A stretch of DNA of 64,000 bases from Pirellulaceae bacterium (GTDB lineage: Bacteria; Planctomycetota; Planctomycetia; Pirellulales; Pirellulaceae): assembly GCA_023382975.1 (NCBI GenBank), contig JAHDXO010000013.1:106946-170945 (forward strand), in the 5' to 3' direction. Each line of letters begins with the position of its first letter. The first letter of the stretch is position 1. This document shows positions 18,568 to 25,135 of this stretch, one piece after another. The position numbers and the translations under genes were made by a program. Under the pieces are notes generated by a model that was not told where the DNA came from, searched no databases, and was given only the letters and a program-made list of their open reading frames with translations.

Positions 18568-20001
18568 ATGGACCAGCAAGACTTGTTGACTCGGCGGCAC
18601 TTCTTCTCGCGGACCAGCCTGGGGCTGGGCACCGCGGCGTTGGCGCATCTGCTGGCGGCCGACGCGGCGCCCGCGGCCACCGACGGGCGCGGCGGCGTGC
18701 TTGAACAGTTCCATCATCCGCCCAAAGCGAAACGGGTGATCTATCTGTTCATGAGCGGCGGGCCGTCGCAGATGGACCTGTTCGACTACAAGCCGATGCT
18801 GAACGAATTGAACGGCCGCGAGCTGCCCGATTCGATCCGCCAGGGCCAGCGGTTGACCGGCATGTCGGGCAACCAAGCCACGCTGCCGCTGGCCGGTTCG
18901 ATTTTCAAGTTTCAGCAGCACGGCCAGTCGGGCGCGTGGCTCAGCGATCTGTTGCCGCATACGGCGCGCTGCGCCGACGACATCTGCTTCATCAAGACCG
19001 TACATACCGAGGCCATCAACCACGATCCGGCGATCACGTTCTTCCAGACCGGGTCGCAGATCGCCGGGCGGCCGTCGATCGGTTCGTGGCTCAGCTACGG
19101 CTTGGGCACGGCCAACGAGAATCTGCCCGCGTTCTGTGTCCTGGTGACCAAGGACAAGGGCGGCCAACCGCTGTACGCTCGCCTGTGGGGCAGCGGCTTT
19201 CTGGCTGCCGGGCACCAAGGCGTCCAATTCCGTCCGGGCCGCGATCCCGTGCTGTACCTGACCAATCCGCCGGGCATCTCGCCGGCCGCCCGGCGCCAGA
19301 TGCTGGACCATTTGCAGCAACTGCACCAAATCGAGCACCAGCGAACCCTGGATCCGACCGTCGAGGAACGCATCGCCCAGTACGAGATGGCCTTCCGGAT
19401 GCAGTCGTCGATCCCCGAGGTGACCGATCTGTCCGACGAGCCCGAGCAGGTGTTCGAGCTGTACGGGCCGGACAGCCGCAACCCCGGCACCTTTGCCGCG
19501 AACTGTCTGCTGGCCCGTCGCCTGGCCGAGCGCAACGTGCGGTTCATCCAGTTGTTCCACAAGGACTGGGACCACCACGGCGGCTTGCCGGGCGGCATCC
19601 GCAGCGAATGCCGCCAGACCGATCAACCGTGTGCGGCCCTGATCCAGGATCTGAAGCAGCGCGGTATGTTGGACGACACGCTGATCGTGTGGGGCGGCGA
19701 GTTCGGACGCACGGCGTACAGTCAAGGCAAGCTGACCGCGAACAACTACGGCCGCGACCACCATCCGCGCTGCTTCACGATGTGGCTGGCCGGCGGCGGC
19801 ATCCGCGGCGGTACGACCTACGGCGAGACGGACGATTTCAGCTACAACATCGTCCGCGATCCGGTCCATGTCCACGACGTCCACGCCACGATCCTGCACC
19901 TGCTGGGCATCGACCACCAGCGGCTGACCTACAAACACCAAGGCCGCCGCTACCGCCTGACCGACGTCCACGGCGAAGTGGTCGGCGGCGTCCTGGCCTG
20001 A
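18568..20001 (+). CDS. DUF1501 secreted protein (Tat signal)
   Basis: A 477-aa protein. The true start is ATG 18568 (MDQQDLLTRRHFFSR), with GGAGG 12 nt upstream; the longer frame from 18499 begins inside the MITE. 'TRRHFFSRTSLGLGTAALAHLL' is a twin-arginine-type signal. The core has 'YLFMSGGPSQMDLFDYKP', 'IKTVHTEAINHDPAITFFQTG', 'VWGGEFGRTAYSQG', 'GRDHHPRCFTMWLAGGGI' and the C-terminal 'DVHATILHLLGIDHQRLTY', characteristic of DUF1501, a family related to alkaline phosphatase/sulfatase folds. It follows PSD1 in the usual order; without the MITE the gap would be about 33 bp. Confidence 0.93.
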   Translation: MDQQDLLTRRHFFSRTSLGLGTAALAHLLAADAAPAATDGRGGVLEQFHHPPKAKRVIYLFMSGGPSQMDLFDYKPMLNELNGRELPDSIRQGQRLTGMSGNQATLPLAGSIFKFQQHGQSGAWLSDLLPHTARCADDICFIKTVHTEAINHDPAITFFQTGSQIAGRPSIGSWLSYGLGTANENLPAFCVLVTKDKGGQPLYARLWGSGFLAAGHQGVQFRPGRDPVLYLTNPPGISPAARRQMLDHLQQLHQIEHQRTLDPTVEERIAQYEMAFRMQSSIPEVTDLSDEPEQVFELYGPDSRNPGTFAANCLLARRLAERNVRFIQLFHKDWDHHGGLPGGIRSECRQTDQPCAALIQDLKQRGMLDDTLIVWGGEFGRTAYSQGKLTANNYGRDHHPRCFTMWLAGGGIRGGTTYGETDDFSYNIVRDPVHVHDVHATILHLLGIDHQRLTYKHQGRRYRLTDVHGEVVGGVLA

Positions 20002-20066
20002 ACGCCCGGCGCGACATCCTCACATCCTGACACGGACGCTGGCCCATCGGGCGTGCCCGTGCCCAC

Positions 20067-20648
20067 GTGGTCCGGAAGCCTTCGACATCTGCGGCGTTTC
20101 CTCGTGCGGCTACGGAGATTCCAATCCTGTCAACGGCCATCCACGCCATCGACGAGAACGGCGTCTTCCGCCCCATGCAGCCTGTTGATCTACCGGAGCG
20201 GTGTGAGGTGGAAGTCGACATCGTCACGGTGAACCGGAAGTCGCCGCATGCGAACGTCGATGACGGGGACGCAAGTTCTTGCGAACGGGAACTCGGGGAC
20301 GTCCCAGGGAACGAGTTGCAAGCGGTCTGGGAGTCGTGTAGCACACCGGACTGGGACGGATTCGGGGCGCTCGCGGTAAGTCAGGACGTGCTGGTCAATG
20401 GACGTCGCTTTCTCGAGTCCCTGCCGCCGGATCTACCCGCGCCATCCATCGGAGCAGAACCCGATGGCGCCCTGACGATGGAGTGGCATTGCTCCGAGCG
20501 ACGGACGCTTTCCATCAGCGTGAGTTCCGGCGAAGAACTGCATTTTGCGGGCCTGTTTGGATCGAACCGCGTTTACGGTACGGAAGCATTCTTGGGACAG
20601 GTTCCCAAAGCAATCGTGGACCTTGTTCGACGAGTCTACGTGAAATGA
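20067..20648 (+). CDS. DUF104-like antitoxin N-terminus joined to conserved hypothetical domain
   Basis: Residues around 25-50 (IHAIDENGVFRPMQPVDLPE) match the AF2212/DUF104 antitoxin opening. The remainder (WDGFGALAVSQDVLVNGRRFLE, EELHFAGLFGSNRVYGTE, IVDLVRRVY) looks like a separate small protein family that I do not know by name. The frame can start at GTG 20067. However, the natural DUF104 start falls on CTG 20127, which has GGAG 9 nt upstream where ATG would be expected, so the original start may have mutated. The stop overlaps a following 36-codon frame. No PIN toxin partner is visible. Confidence 0.55.
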   Translation: MVRKPSTSAAFPRAATEIPILSTAIHAIDENGVFRPMQPVDLPERCEVEVDIVTVNRKSPHANVDDGDASSCERELGDVPGNELQAVWESCSTPDWDGFGALAVSQDVLVNGRRFLESLPPDLPAPSIGAEPDGALTMEWHCSERRTLSISVSSGEELHFAGLFGSNRVYGTEAFLGQVPKAIVDLVRRVYVK

Positions 20649-20755
20649 TCGATCCAAACCACGCGGACGTGTCCGGTTGGCCCGCCGACAAGGCCGCTCA
20701 GAAGATCATCGCTCTCGAGATCGCCGCCGCAGCCGTTTTCGCGGCGAACAGGTGA
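20645..20755 (+). CDS. Small 36-aa frame, translationally coupled
   Basis: Begins at the ATGA overlap with the preceding stop and encodes an Ala-rich peptide (MIDPNHADVSGWPADK...IALEIAAAAVF). It may be the remnant of the partner gene of the DUF104-type protein. No family is recognised and it may be non-functional. Confidence 0.25.
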   Translation: MIDPNHADVSGWPADKAAQKIIALEIAAAAVFAANR

Positions 20756-20803
20756 AAACAACCGCGATTTTTTCCCCACCATTTCTTGTCAACCATGGCG
20801 TCG

Positions 20804-20838
20804 TGACGATCGAGTGGCATTGCTCCGAGCGACGGACG
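20804..20838. repeat. 35-bp partial duplication of the upstream gene
   Basis: Matches 20473-20507 inside the DUF104-like gene with one mismatch. It marks a broken second copy of that gene's middle part; nothing else of it is recognisable in 20756-20926. Confidence 0.7.
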
Positions 20839-20926
20839 AGGATCATCGGTTGACTTCTTCGTCGCGTACGGCAATCATTGGGAAAGAAAGGGTATCCTGA
20901 GTGTGGATTTCGTCGGAGAAAACAAG

Positions 20927-21208
20927 ATGACCCTGAAAACGATGATCGGCACTTTGAGCCGTGACGAGAAACTGGCCGCCATGGACCTTATCTGGCGGGA
21001 TCTGACGGCGGATTCGCAGGCGTTCATCTCCCCAACTTGGCACGAGAAGGTAATTAGTGAACGGCTGGACCATCCGGTGCCCGGTCCAACGCTGCCTCTA
21101 GCCGAGGCGAAAGCCGAAATCAAGGAAGCGATCGATGTTGTGGCCATCCTGGACTGTCGGCGCGACCCGGACATGATCGCGCTGCGACTCAGAAAAACAA
21201 ACGCGTGA
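20927..21208 (+). CDS. Addiction-module antitoxin joined to RelE/ParE-like toxin tail
   Basis: A 93-aa frame from ATG 20927 with GGAG 10 nt upstream. Residues 1-about 68 are the putative addiction-module component family (DUF/TIGR02574-like antitoxin: LSRDEKLAAMDLIWRDL, ISPTWHEKVISERL, AEAKAEIKEAI). The family normally ends there. Here it continues as VVAILDCRRDPDMIALRLRK, which resembles the last strand and tail of RelE/ParE toxins. The simplest reading is an in-frame deletion that fused antitoxin start to toxin end, removing toxin activity. The toxin-tail identification is by pattern only. Confidence 0.6.
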   Translation: MTLKTMIGTLSRDEKLAAMDLIWRDLTADSQAFISPTWHEKVISERLDHPVPGPTLPLAEAKAEIKEAIDVVAILDCRRDPDMIALRLRKTNA

Positions 21209-21513
21209 ACGCCAGGGGCAGCCGACGCGCGCGGTTGCCTGACTCATCTTCCGCTAGGCCGCGTGCTTCTCCGAGGATCGCACGGCTCAGCGTTGGACCC
21301 CGAATCACCACCGAGCCGAGTCCCCGGATGCCCGACAAAGAAATCGTTGAGAACGAGACGCGCCCCGCTCTTCATTTTTCTGCCCATCATTCTTTTGCCA
21401 GCCATCTTCCCGCCCGCCCGCTGCCGACGCCCCCGAGGTTCCCCGTCACCGAGCCGCCGGACGTGCGAGGCCAGACGCTGCGAGACGCTTGGAGCATCTG
21501 TCGCAAGCTGCGG

Positions 21514-21637
21514 GTCGTCGCGCCAAGGCATCACCGCCATGCCCCACGGCGTTGGCCACATGCTGCCGGTCGTCGTCGGGACTGAAGGCTGGGATTGTCT
21601 GCGGTCAACTCGTTCGCTTACAATGGGGTGATGGGGG
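21514..21637 (+). pseudogene. Scar of helicase 5' region (diverged copy)
   Basis: Resembles 23894-24020: both have ccaaggcatcaccg, then a degenerate stretch that in the other copy encodes QGITVLVDGVGRMLLVTSQ, then a conserved 47-bp end (21591-21637). No reading frame survives. The stretch from 21209 to here otherwise shows no believable gene. Confidence 0.55.
21595..21624 (+). promoter_or_regulatory. Candidate promoter of small-protein/HNH module
   Basis: TTGTCT (21595-21600), 18-bp spacer, TACAAT (21619-21624), 43 bp before the ATG at 21668. The same sequence recurs at 23978-24007 upstream of the MITE and vapBC. Confidence 0.45.
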
Positions 21638-21667
21638 ATCCGGCACGGTCCTTGAGGAGTTCCGTTG

Positions 21668-22021
21668 ATGAGCACCGCCTATTCCGAGTTTGCACGGGTG
21701 TGCCAACAGGTGAAGCACTGGCCAAGCGACTTGCGGCAGCATCTCGCCGACGAAATTGCCAAATCGCTCGCCTCGGAACTGCCGACAGACAATGGCGAAT
21801 GGAACGACGCCAAAAACGAGCGACGTTGCGAACTGATTGACAAGGACATTCAGGGCGCGCTCAGCGCGGCGGAACGGCGAGAGCTCGAATTGCTGACGCA
21901 AGAAATGAGAGTCCATCGCCGGGCCGTTGCGCCGATTCCGCTCGCGGGCGCAACTCGGCTTCACCAACAGCTTCTGACCAAGAAACGGCAGCAGCAGGAT
22001 TTGGATGGCGAGACGCCATGA
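21668..22021 (+). CDS. Small charged partner protein of HNH endonuclease
   Basis: A 117-aa protein with AGGAG 9 nt before ATG 21668. The central 'NERRCELIDKDIQGALSAAERRELELL' is a pattern common in small planctomycete proteins encoded just before nucleases. A related protein is encoded at 23237-23518, also before an HNH gene. The stop overlaps the HNH start (ATGA at 22018-22021), indicating coupled translation. An antitoxin or specificity role is plausible but unproven. Confidence 0.65.
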   Translation: MSTAYSEFARVCQQVKHWPSDLRQHLADEIAKSLASELPTDNGEWNDAKNERRCELIDKDIQGALSAAERRELELLTQEMRVHRRAVAPIPLAGATRLHQQLLTKKRQQQDLDGETP

Positions 22022-22623
22022 TGCGATCTGGATTCACCTATCCCGACTCGCCCCATCGACGGCGGCACGGGCCTTTGGGCTACGCCGACTACGATTCTTA
22101 TCGACCTTGGCTGCGCGACGAATTCGATTTTCGTTGCGTCTTCTGTCTGATCCGAGAGCAGTGGGGCCGCGTTTCCGGCGAGTTCGACGTCGACCACTAC
22201 ATTCCGCTGAGCATCCAGCCCGGTGGTGCCACGGACTACGACAATCTGCTGTACGCCTGCCGTGCCTGCAACGCTGCCAAAGGCAGTCACCTGATTCCGG
22301 ATCCGGCGGTCGTGCTGACGGCCCGGGAGATCGTCGTTTACGACGACGGAACCGTGGAAGGCATCGGCGAGGACGCGATCCGGCTGATTCGCGTTCTGGA
22401 TCTCAACGACGTCGAGTACTGTCGTTGGCGCAGGACACGGCTGCGAATCATCGATCTGGCGGAACGATACGATCGTCCGCTTTTCAACCAACTTCTGGGT
22501 TTCCCTGAAGATTTGCCGGACCTTGCCCGCTTGCGGCCGCCTGGGGGCAACAGCCGGCCCGATGGAATTCGGGAAAGCAGCCTCGCGAAGCACGAACGAG
22601 GCGAACTTCCGCCGACCTACTGA
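22018..22623 (+). CDS. HNH endonuclease
   Basis: A 201-aa protein. 'CVFCLIRE' and 'CRACNAAKGSH' supply the two zinc-binding CxxC pairs, and 'FDVDHYIPLS' the catalytic His of the HNH/beta-beta-alpha-metal fold. It is translationally coupled to the upstream small protein. The second half (residues 110-201) is not a known domain. The last codons lie inside a 114-bp repeat that recurs at 23619-23732, so the C-terminus may have been altered by recombination. Confidence 0.8.
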   Translation: MMRSGFTYPDSPHRRRHGPLGYADYDSYRPWLRDEFDFRCVFCLIREQWGRVSGEFDVDHYIPLSIQPGGATDYDNLLYACRACNAAKGSHLIPDPAVVLTAREIVVYDDGTVEGIGEDAIRLIRVLDLNDVEYCRWRRTRLRIIDLAERYDRPLFNQLLGFPEDLPDLARLRPPGGNSRPDGIRESSLAKHERGELPPTY

Positions 22624-22727
22624 GGGAAAGCAAACTCATCCCGACGCTGGCCACCTTGAACCCGGCACCGCAAACCCCGAAAATCGGCCCTGGTTCACTC
22701 TGTGATTACGACGCTGGACCGAGGGCA
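22614..22727. repeat. 114-bp repeat, copy A (helicase upstream region)
   Basis: Nearly identical to 23619-23732 and, over its last 77 bp, to 24928-25004. In copies B and C it leads into the GTG start of a helicase-like gene; here it is joined instead to the 3' end of a HIT gene. Confidence 0.85.
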
Positions 22728-22733
22728 TGGGCC

Positions 22734-22806
22734 GGCGGCGTGCGGAATGTGACCCCAGGCAAATTCAACCATCTGGGATTTGGCGTTGCGGAACCAGCGC
22801 CCTGAA
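22734..22806 (+). pseudogene. 3' end of HIT-family gene (fragment)
   Basis: Reads GGVRNVTPGKFNHLGFGVAEPAP-stop, matching the last residues and the trailing bases of the intact HIT gene at 27722-27798. It directly follows repeat copy A, so a complete helicase-HIT unit appears to have been deleted here, leaving only its two ends. Confidence 0.75.
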
Positions 22807-22829
22807 AGCGGCAACGGAACAGTTGCATT

Positions 22830-23233
22830 TCACGGACGATGCGGTGGGAACACACGGGCCTGGATGAGCAGTCGCCGGTGCTGAATGCGGTCCGTTGTGT
22901 TCATGCCGAGGACCGCGATGGTTGCCCGCCCGATGGGCGACTTGCCGACCAACCGCGGAACATGCCAGCGGAAATGTTCGCTCCACTCGTCGGTTCGTGG
23001 ATTGAACAGCGGAACCAAGCTGTCCGTCCGCGGATCGTAACCTGCCGCGTTCGATCCCTTCCTCGCGTTGCACGGCAAACACGCCAGATTCGCTATTGTG
23101 GTGGGCCACCATGCTTCTGAGCCCGGATATGGTCCAGTTGGAATGGCAGGACGTCGAACTCCTGCGGCATCTGACAGTATTCGCAGCAGCTACCCGCACG
23201 ATCCCAGACCTGTTGACGGCGTGAAGGCGGCAT
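22830..23233 (-). pseudogene. HNH endonuclease, frameshifted
   Basis: From ATG 23233 the frame reads RRQQVWDRAGSCCEYCQ...QLDHIRAQKHGGPP and hits a stop near 23100. A shifted frame continues with TIANLACLPCNARKGSNAAGYDP and WSEHFRWHVPRLVGKSPIGRATIAVLGMN up to 22830. Together they form a typical small HNH protein (CxxC, DH, N, CxxCN-K). One frameshift therefore inactivates it. It follows the small partner gene (23237-23518) by a few bases, the same order as the intact module at 21668-22623. Confidence 0.8.
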
Positions 23234-23236
23234 CGA

Positions 23237-23518
23237 TCAGTCCGTCGTACGGGGCCGCCGCAGAGAAACACGCGCCTTGGCCTGGACCACGTTGATGAAG
23301 CTGCCGACGCGGAGGTACTTGTCCAATTCCTCGCGTTCCGGCGGCGTGATCGAGCCCCGATTGTTGCGGTCGGCTAATTCGGTCATGCGAGCAGTGGCGC
23401 GATCCGTGAACTTCCATCCGAGGATCGACGCGGCCACATCGGCGGGAAGATCGCCCCGCTCCGGCGCGATGACATCCGACATGATATCGACTTCGGTAAT
23501 TGTGCTGGCCTGGCTCAT
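23237..23518 (-). CDS. Small partner protein of the broken HNH gene
   Basis: A 93-aa protein, MSQASTITEVDIMSD...LRRPRTTD. 'ATARMTELADRNNRGSITPPEREELDKYL' corresponds in pattern to the NERRCELIDK segment of the 21668 protein. It lies 3 bp before the frameshifted HNH gene. The family is an unnamed one that precedes nucleases in planctomycetes; whether it still functions alone is unknown. Confidence 0.6.
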   Translation of the reverse strand: MSQASTITEVDIMSDVIAPERGDLPADVAASILGWKFTDRATARMTELADRNNRGSITPPEREELDKYLRVGSFINVVQAKARVSLRRPRTTD

Positions 23519-23618
23519 GGCGGCACTATACCACGCCCAATCTGCCTGCGCGAACCACAGATTGCGTTTTCTGCCGCAGGCCCGGCCTTTTTTGGGATTC
23601 GTGTGTGTGTCCGCGGTA

Positions 23619-23732
23619 GACCTACTGAGGGAAAGCAAATTCATCCCGACGCTGGCCACCTTGAACCCGGCACCGCAAACCCCGAAGATCGGCCCTGGTT
23701 CGTTCTGTGATGACGACGCTGGCCCGAGGGCA
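23619..23732. repeat. 114-bp repeat, copy B
   Basis: Same unit as 22614-22727, 1005 bp away in direct orientation, immediately before a truncated helicase gene. Confidence 0.85.
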
Positions 23733-23734
23733 CC

Positions 23735-23968
23735 GTGAGTACGCGACCAGCCAATTCCAGGCTCGCCGACTTGCCGCTGGAGACCGAGTACCGGTCGGAC
23801 TGCCACGATCTGGTGCGCGATTTCTACCTGCCCTGCCTGACCCACAGCACGCAGTACCGCCGCGCGGTCGGGTACTTCACCAGCCGCGGCCTTTCCGTCG
23901 CGGCCCAAGGCATCACCGTCCTGGTCGATGGCGTTGGCCGCATGCTGCTGGTCACCAGCCAGGATTGA
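23735..23968 (+). pseudogene. Truncated PLD/SF2 helicase N-terminus
   Basis: GTG start, 77 aa. 'LADLPLETEYRSDCHDLVRDFYLPCL' and 'YRRAVGYFTSRGLSVAAQGI' match the opening of phospholipase-D-like domain SF2 helicases, which normally exceed 700 aa. The frame stops after VTSQD where it meets the conserved 47-bp segment also found at 21591-21637. It is a recombination remnant. Confidence 0.7.
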
Positions 23969-23977
23969 AGATCGGGA

Positions 23978-24007
23978 TTGTCTGCGGTCAACTCGTTCGC
24001 TTACAAT
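23978..24007 (+). promoter_or_regulatory. Candidate promoter, second copy
   Basis: TTGTCT (23978-23983), 18-bp spacer, TACAAT (24002-24007), identical to 21595-21624. It points to the vapBC operon, with a MITE inserted between promoter and genes. Confidence 0.4.
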
Positions 24008-24042
24008 GGGGTGATGGGGGGATTTCACGTTCTGAAGCGTAA

Positions 24043-24139
24043 GCATCGTTCGAGAAACAACTGTCGCCTCGCCAATGTAGCCATCACACTCCGTGGGATG
24101 ATCGCAATAAATACTGGACAGTTATTTCTCGAACGATGC
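24043..24139. mobile_element. MITE copy 2 (97 bp, TAA target duplication)
   Basis: Same inverted-repeat element as 18434-18531, flanked by TAA at 24040-24042 and 24140-24142. It ends 41 bp before the vapB start. Confidence 0.88.
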
Positions 24140-24179
24140 TAAGCAGCCGCAAGCGGCATCGTCACGAGGGTAGCAACGC

Positions 24180-24437
24180 ATGAACATTCTCTTACGCGGA
24201 GTGGTTCGCGGCCGAACGGTGGAACTGGATCGCGACCCAGGATTCGAGGACAACCGCGTGGTGGACGTAATTCTGCGGACCAAGCAGTTGCCGGGGCCTC
24301 CGCCCGGCTGGAAACCCGGCAGCACCGAAAGCGCCGCAGGCATGTTGGCGGACACCTGGACGGCCGAGGATGATCGCATCCTGACGGAGATCTATGAACA
24401 GCGTCAAAGGTCCAAGTTACGGGAACTTCCCGAATGA
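24180..24437 (+). CDS. VapB-type antitoxin
   Basis: An 85-aa protein directly upstream of a PIN toxin, with an ATGA overlap at 24434-24437. The N-terminal 'ILLRGVVRGRTVELDRDPGFEDNRVVDV' resembles the beta-strand DNA-binding start of an antitoxin, and the C-terminal helix 'TAEDDRILTEIYEQRQRSK' would clamp the toxin. It is expected to repress its own operon and neutralise VapC. Confidence 0.75.
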   Translation: MNILLRGVVRGRTVELDRDPGFEDNRVVDVILRTKQLPGPPPGWKPGSTESAAGMLADTWTAEDDRILTEIYEQRQRSKLRELPE

Positions 24438-24835
24438 GCTATCTGCTCGACACGAACATTCTCTCCGCGCACTTGCGGCGTCCTTCCGGGCTGCAGCACC
24501 GCTTCGTGCAACATGCGGGGCGACTGTACACGTCCAGTATTGCTCTGGCCGAGCTATACGATTGGGTCTTGCGACGAGCGGATTTCGCCACCGCTCAGAC
24601 AGCCGTGGACAAAATGCTGCTCCACGAAGTCGCCACGATTGACTTCGACAACGATTGTGCGAAGGAATCCGGTCGACTCCGGGTCGCGCTTCGGCGACAA
24701 GGGATTAACGTTGCCGCATTGGACCTGTTGATCGCTGCCGTGGCCTTGTTGTACGACCTGACGGTGGTCACCCACAACACCAAGGACTTCCAAAACATCC
24801 CCGGCCTGAGGTTGGAGGACTGGCTGACGCCGTGA
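24434..24835 (+). CDS. vapC: VapC PIN-domain toxin (RNase)
   Basis: A 133-aa protein with the PIN acidic residues in place: D6 (LLDTN), E40 (ALAELYD), D97 (AALDLLIAA) and D118 (HNTKDF). VapC toxins are Mg-dependent RNases that cut tRNA or rRNA. The length is normal and the gene looks intact. It is coupled to the upstream antitoxin. Confidence 0.88.
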   Translation: MSYLLDTNILSAHLRRPSGLQHRFVQHAGRLYTSSIALAELYDWVLRRADFATAQTAVDKMLLHEVATIDFDNDCAKESGRLRVALRRQGINVAALDLLIAAVALLYDLTVVTHNTKDFQNIPGLRLEDWLTP

Positions 24836-24927
24836 AGCCGTCCGCTGCACCAATACGAGCACCTGCAGCGGCAAACGGAACCATCCTCCGGGCAAGCCGG
24901 AGGCATTTGCCAGATCCCGCCTTCCCA

Positions 24928-25135
24928 CCATCTTGAACCCGGCACTGCAAACCCCGAAAATCGGCCCTGGTTCGTTCTGTGATGACGACGCTGGACCGAG
25001 GGCACCGTGACTACCCGACCGCTCCAATCGACGCTCGCCGATTTGCCGTTGGAGACCGAGTACCGGTCGGACTGCCACGATCTGGTGCGGGATTTCGATT
25101 TGCTGTGGCTTGAGCGCGGAGGATGTCCGGCATGA
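24928..25135 (+). pseudogene. Repeat copy C plus 41-aa remnant of PLD/SF2 helicase
   Basis: 24928-25004 is the third copy of the upstream repeat. From GTG 25008 the frame reads LADLPLETEYRSDCHDLVRDF, as in 23735, but after about 31 codons it runs into unrelated sequence and stops at 25135, overlapping the start of the intact helicase. It is another 5' scar of the same family. Confidence 0.7.
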
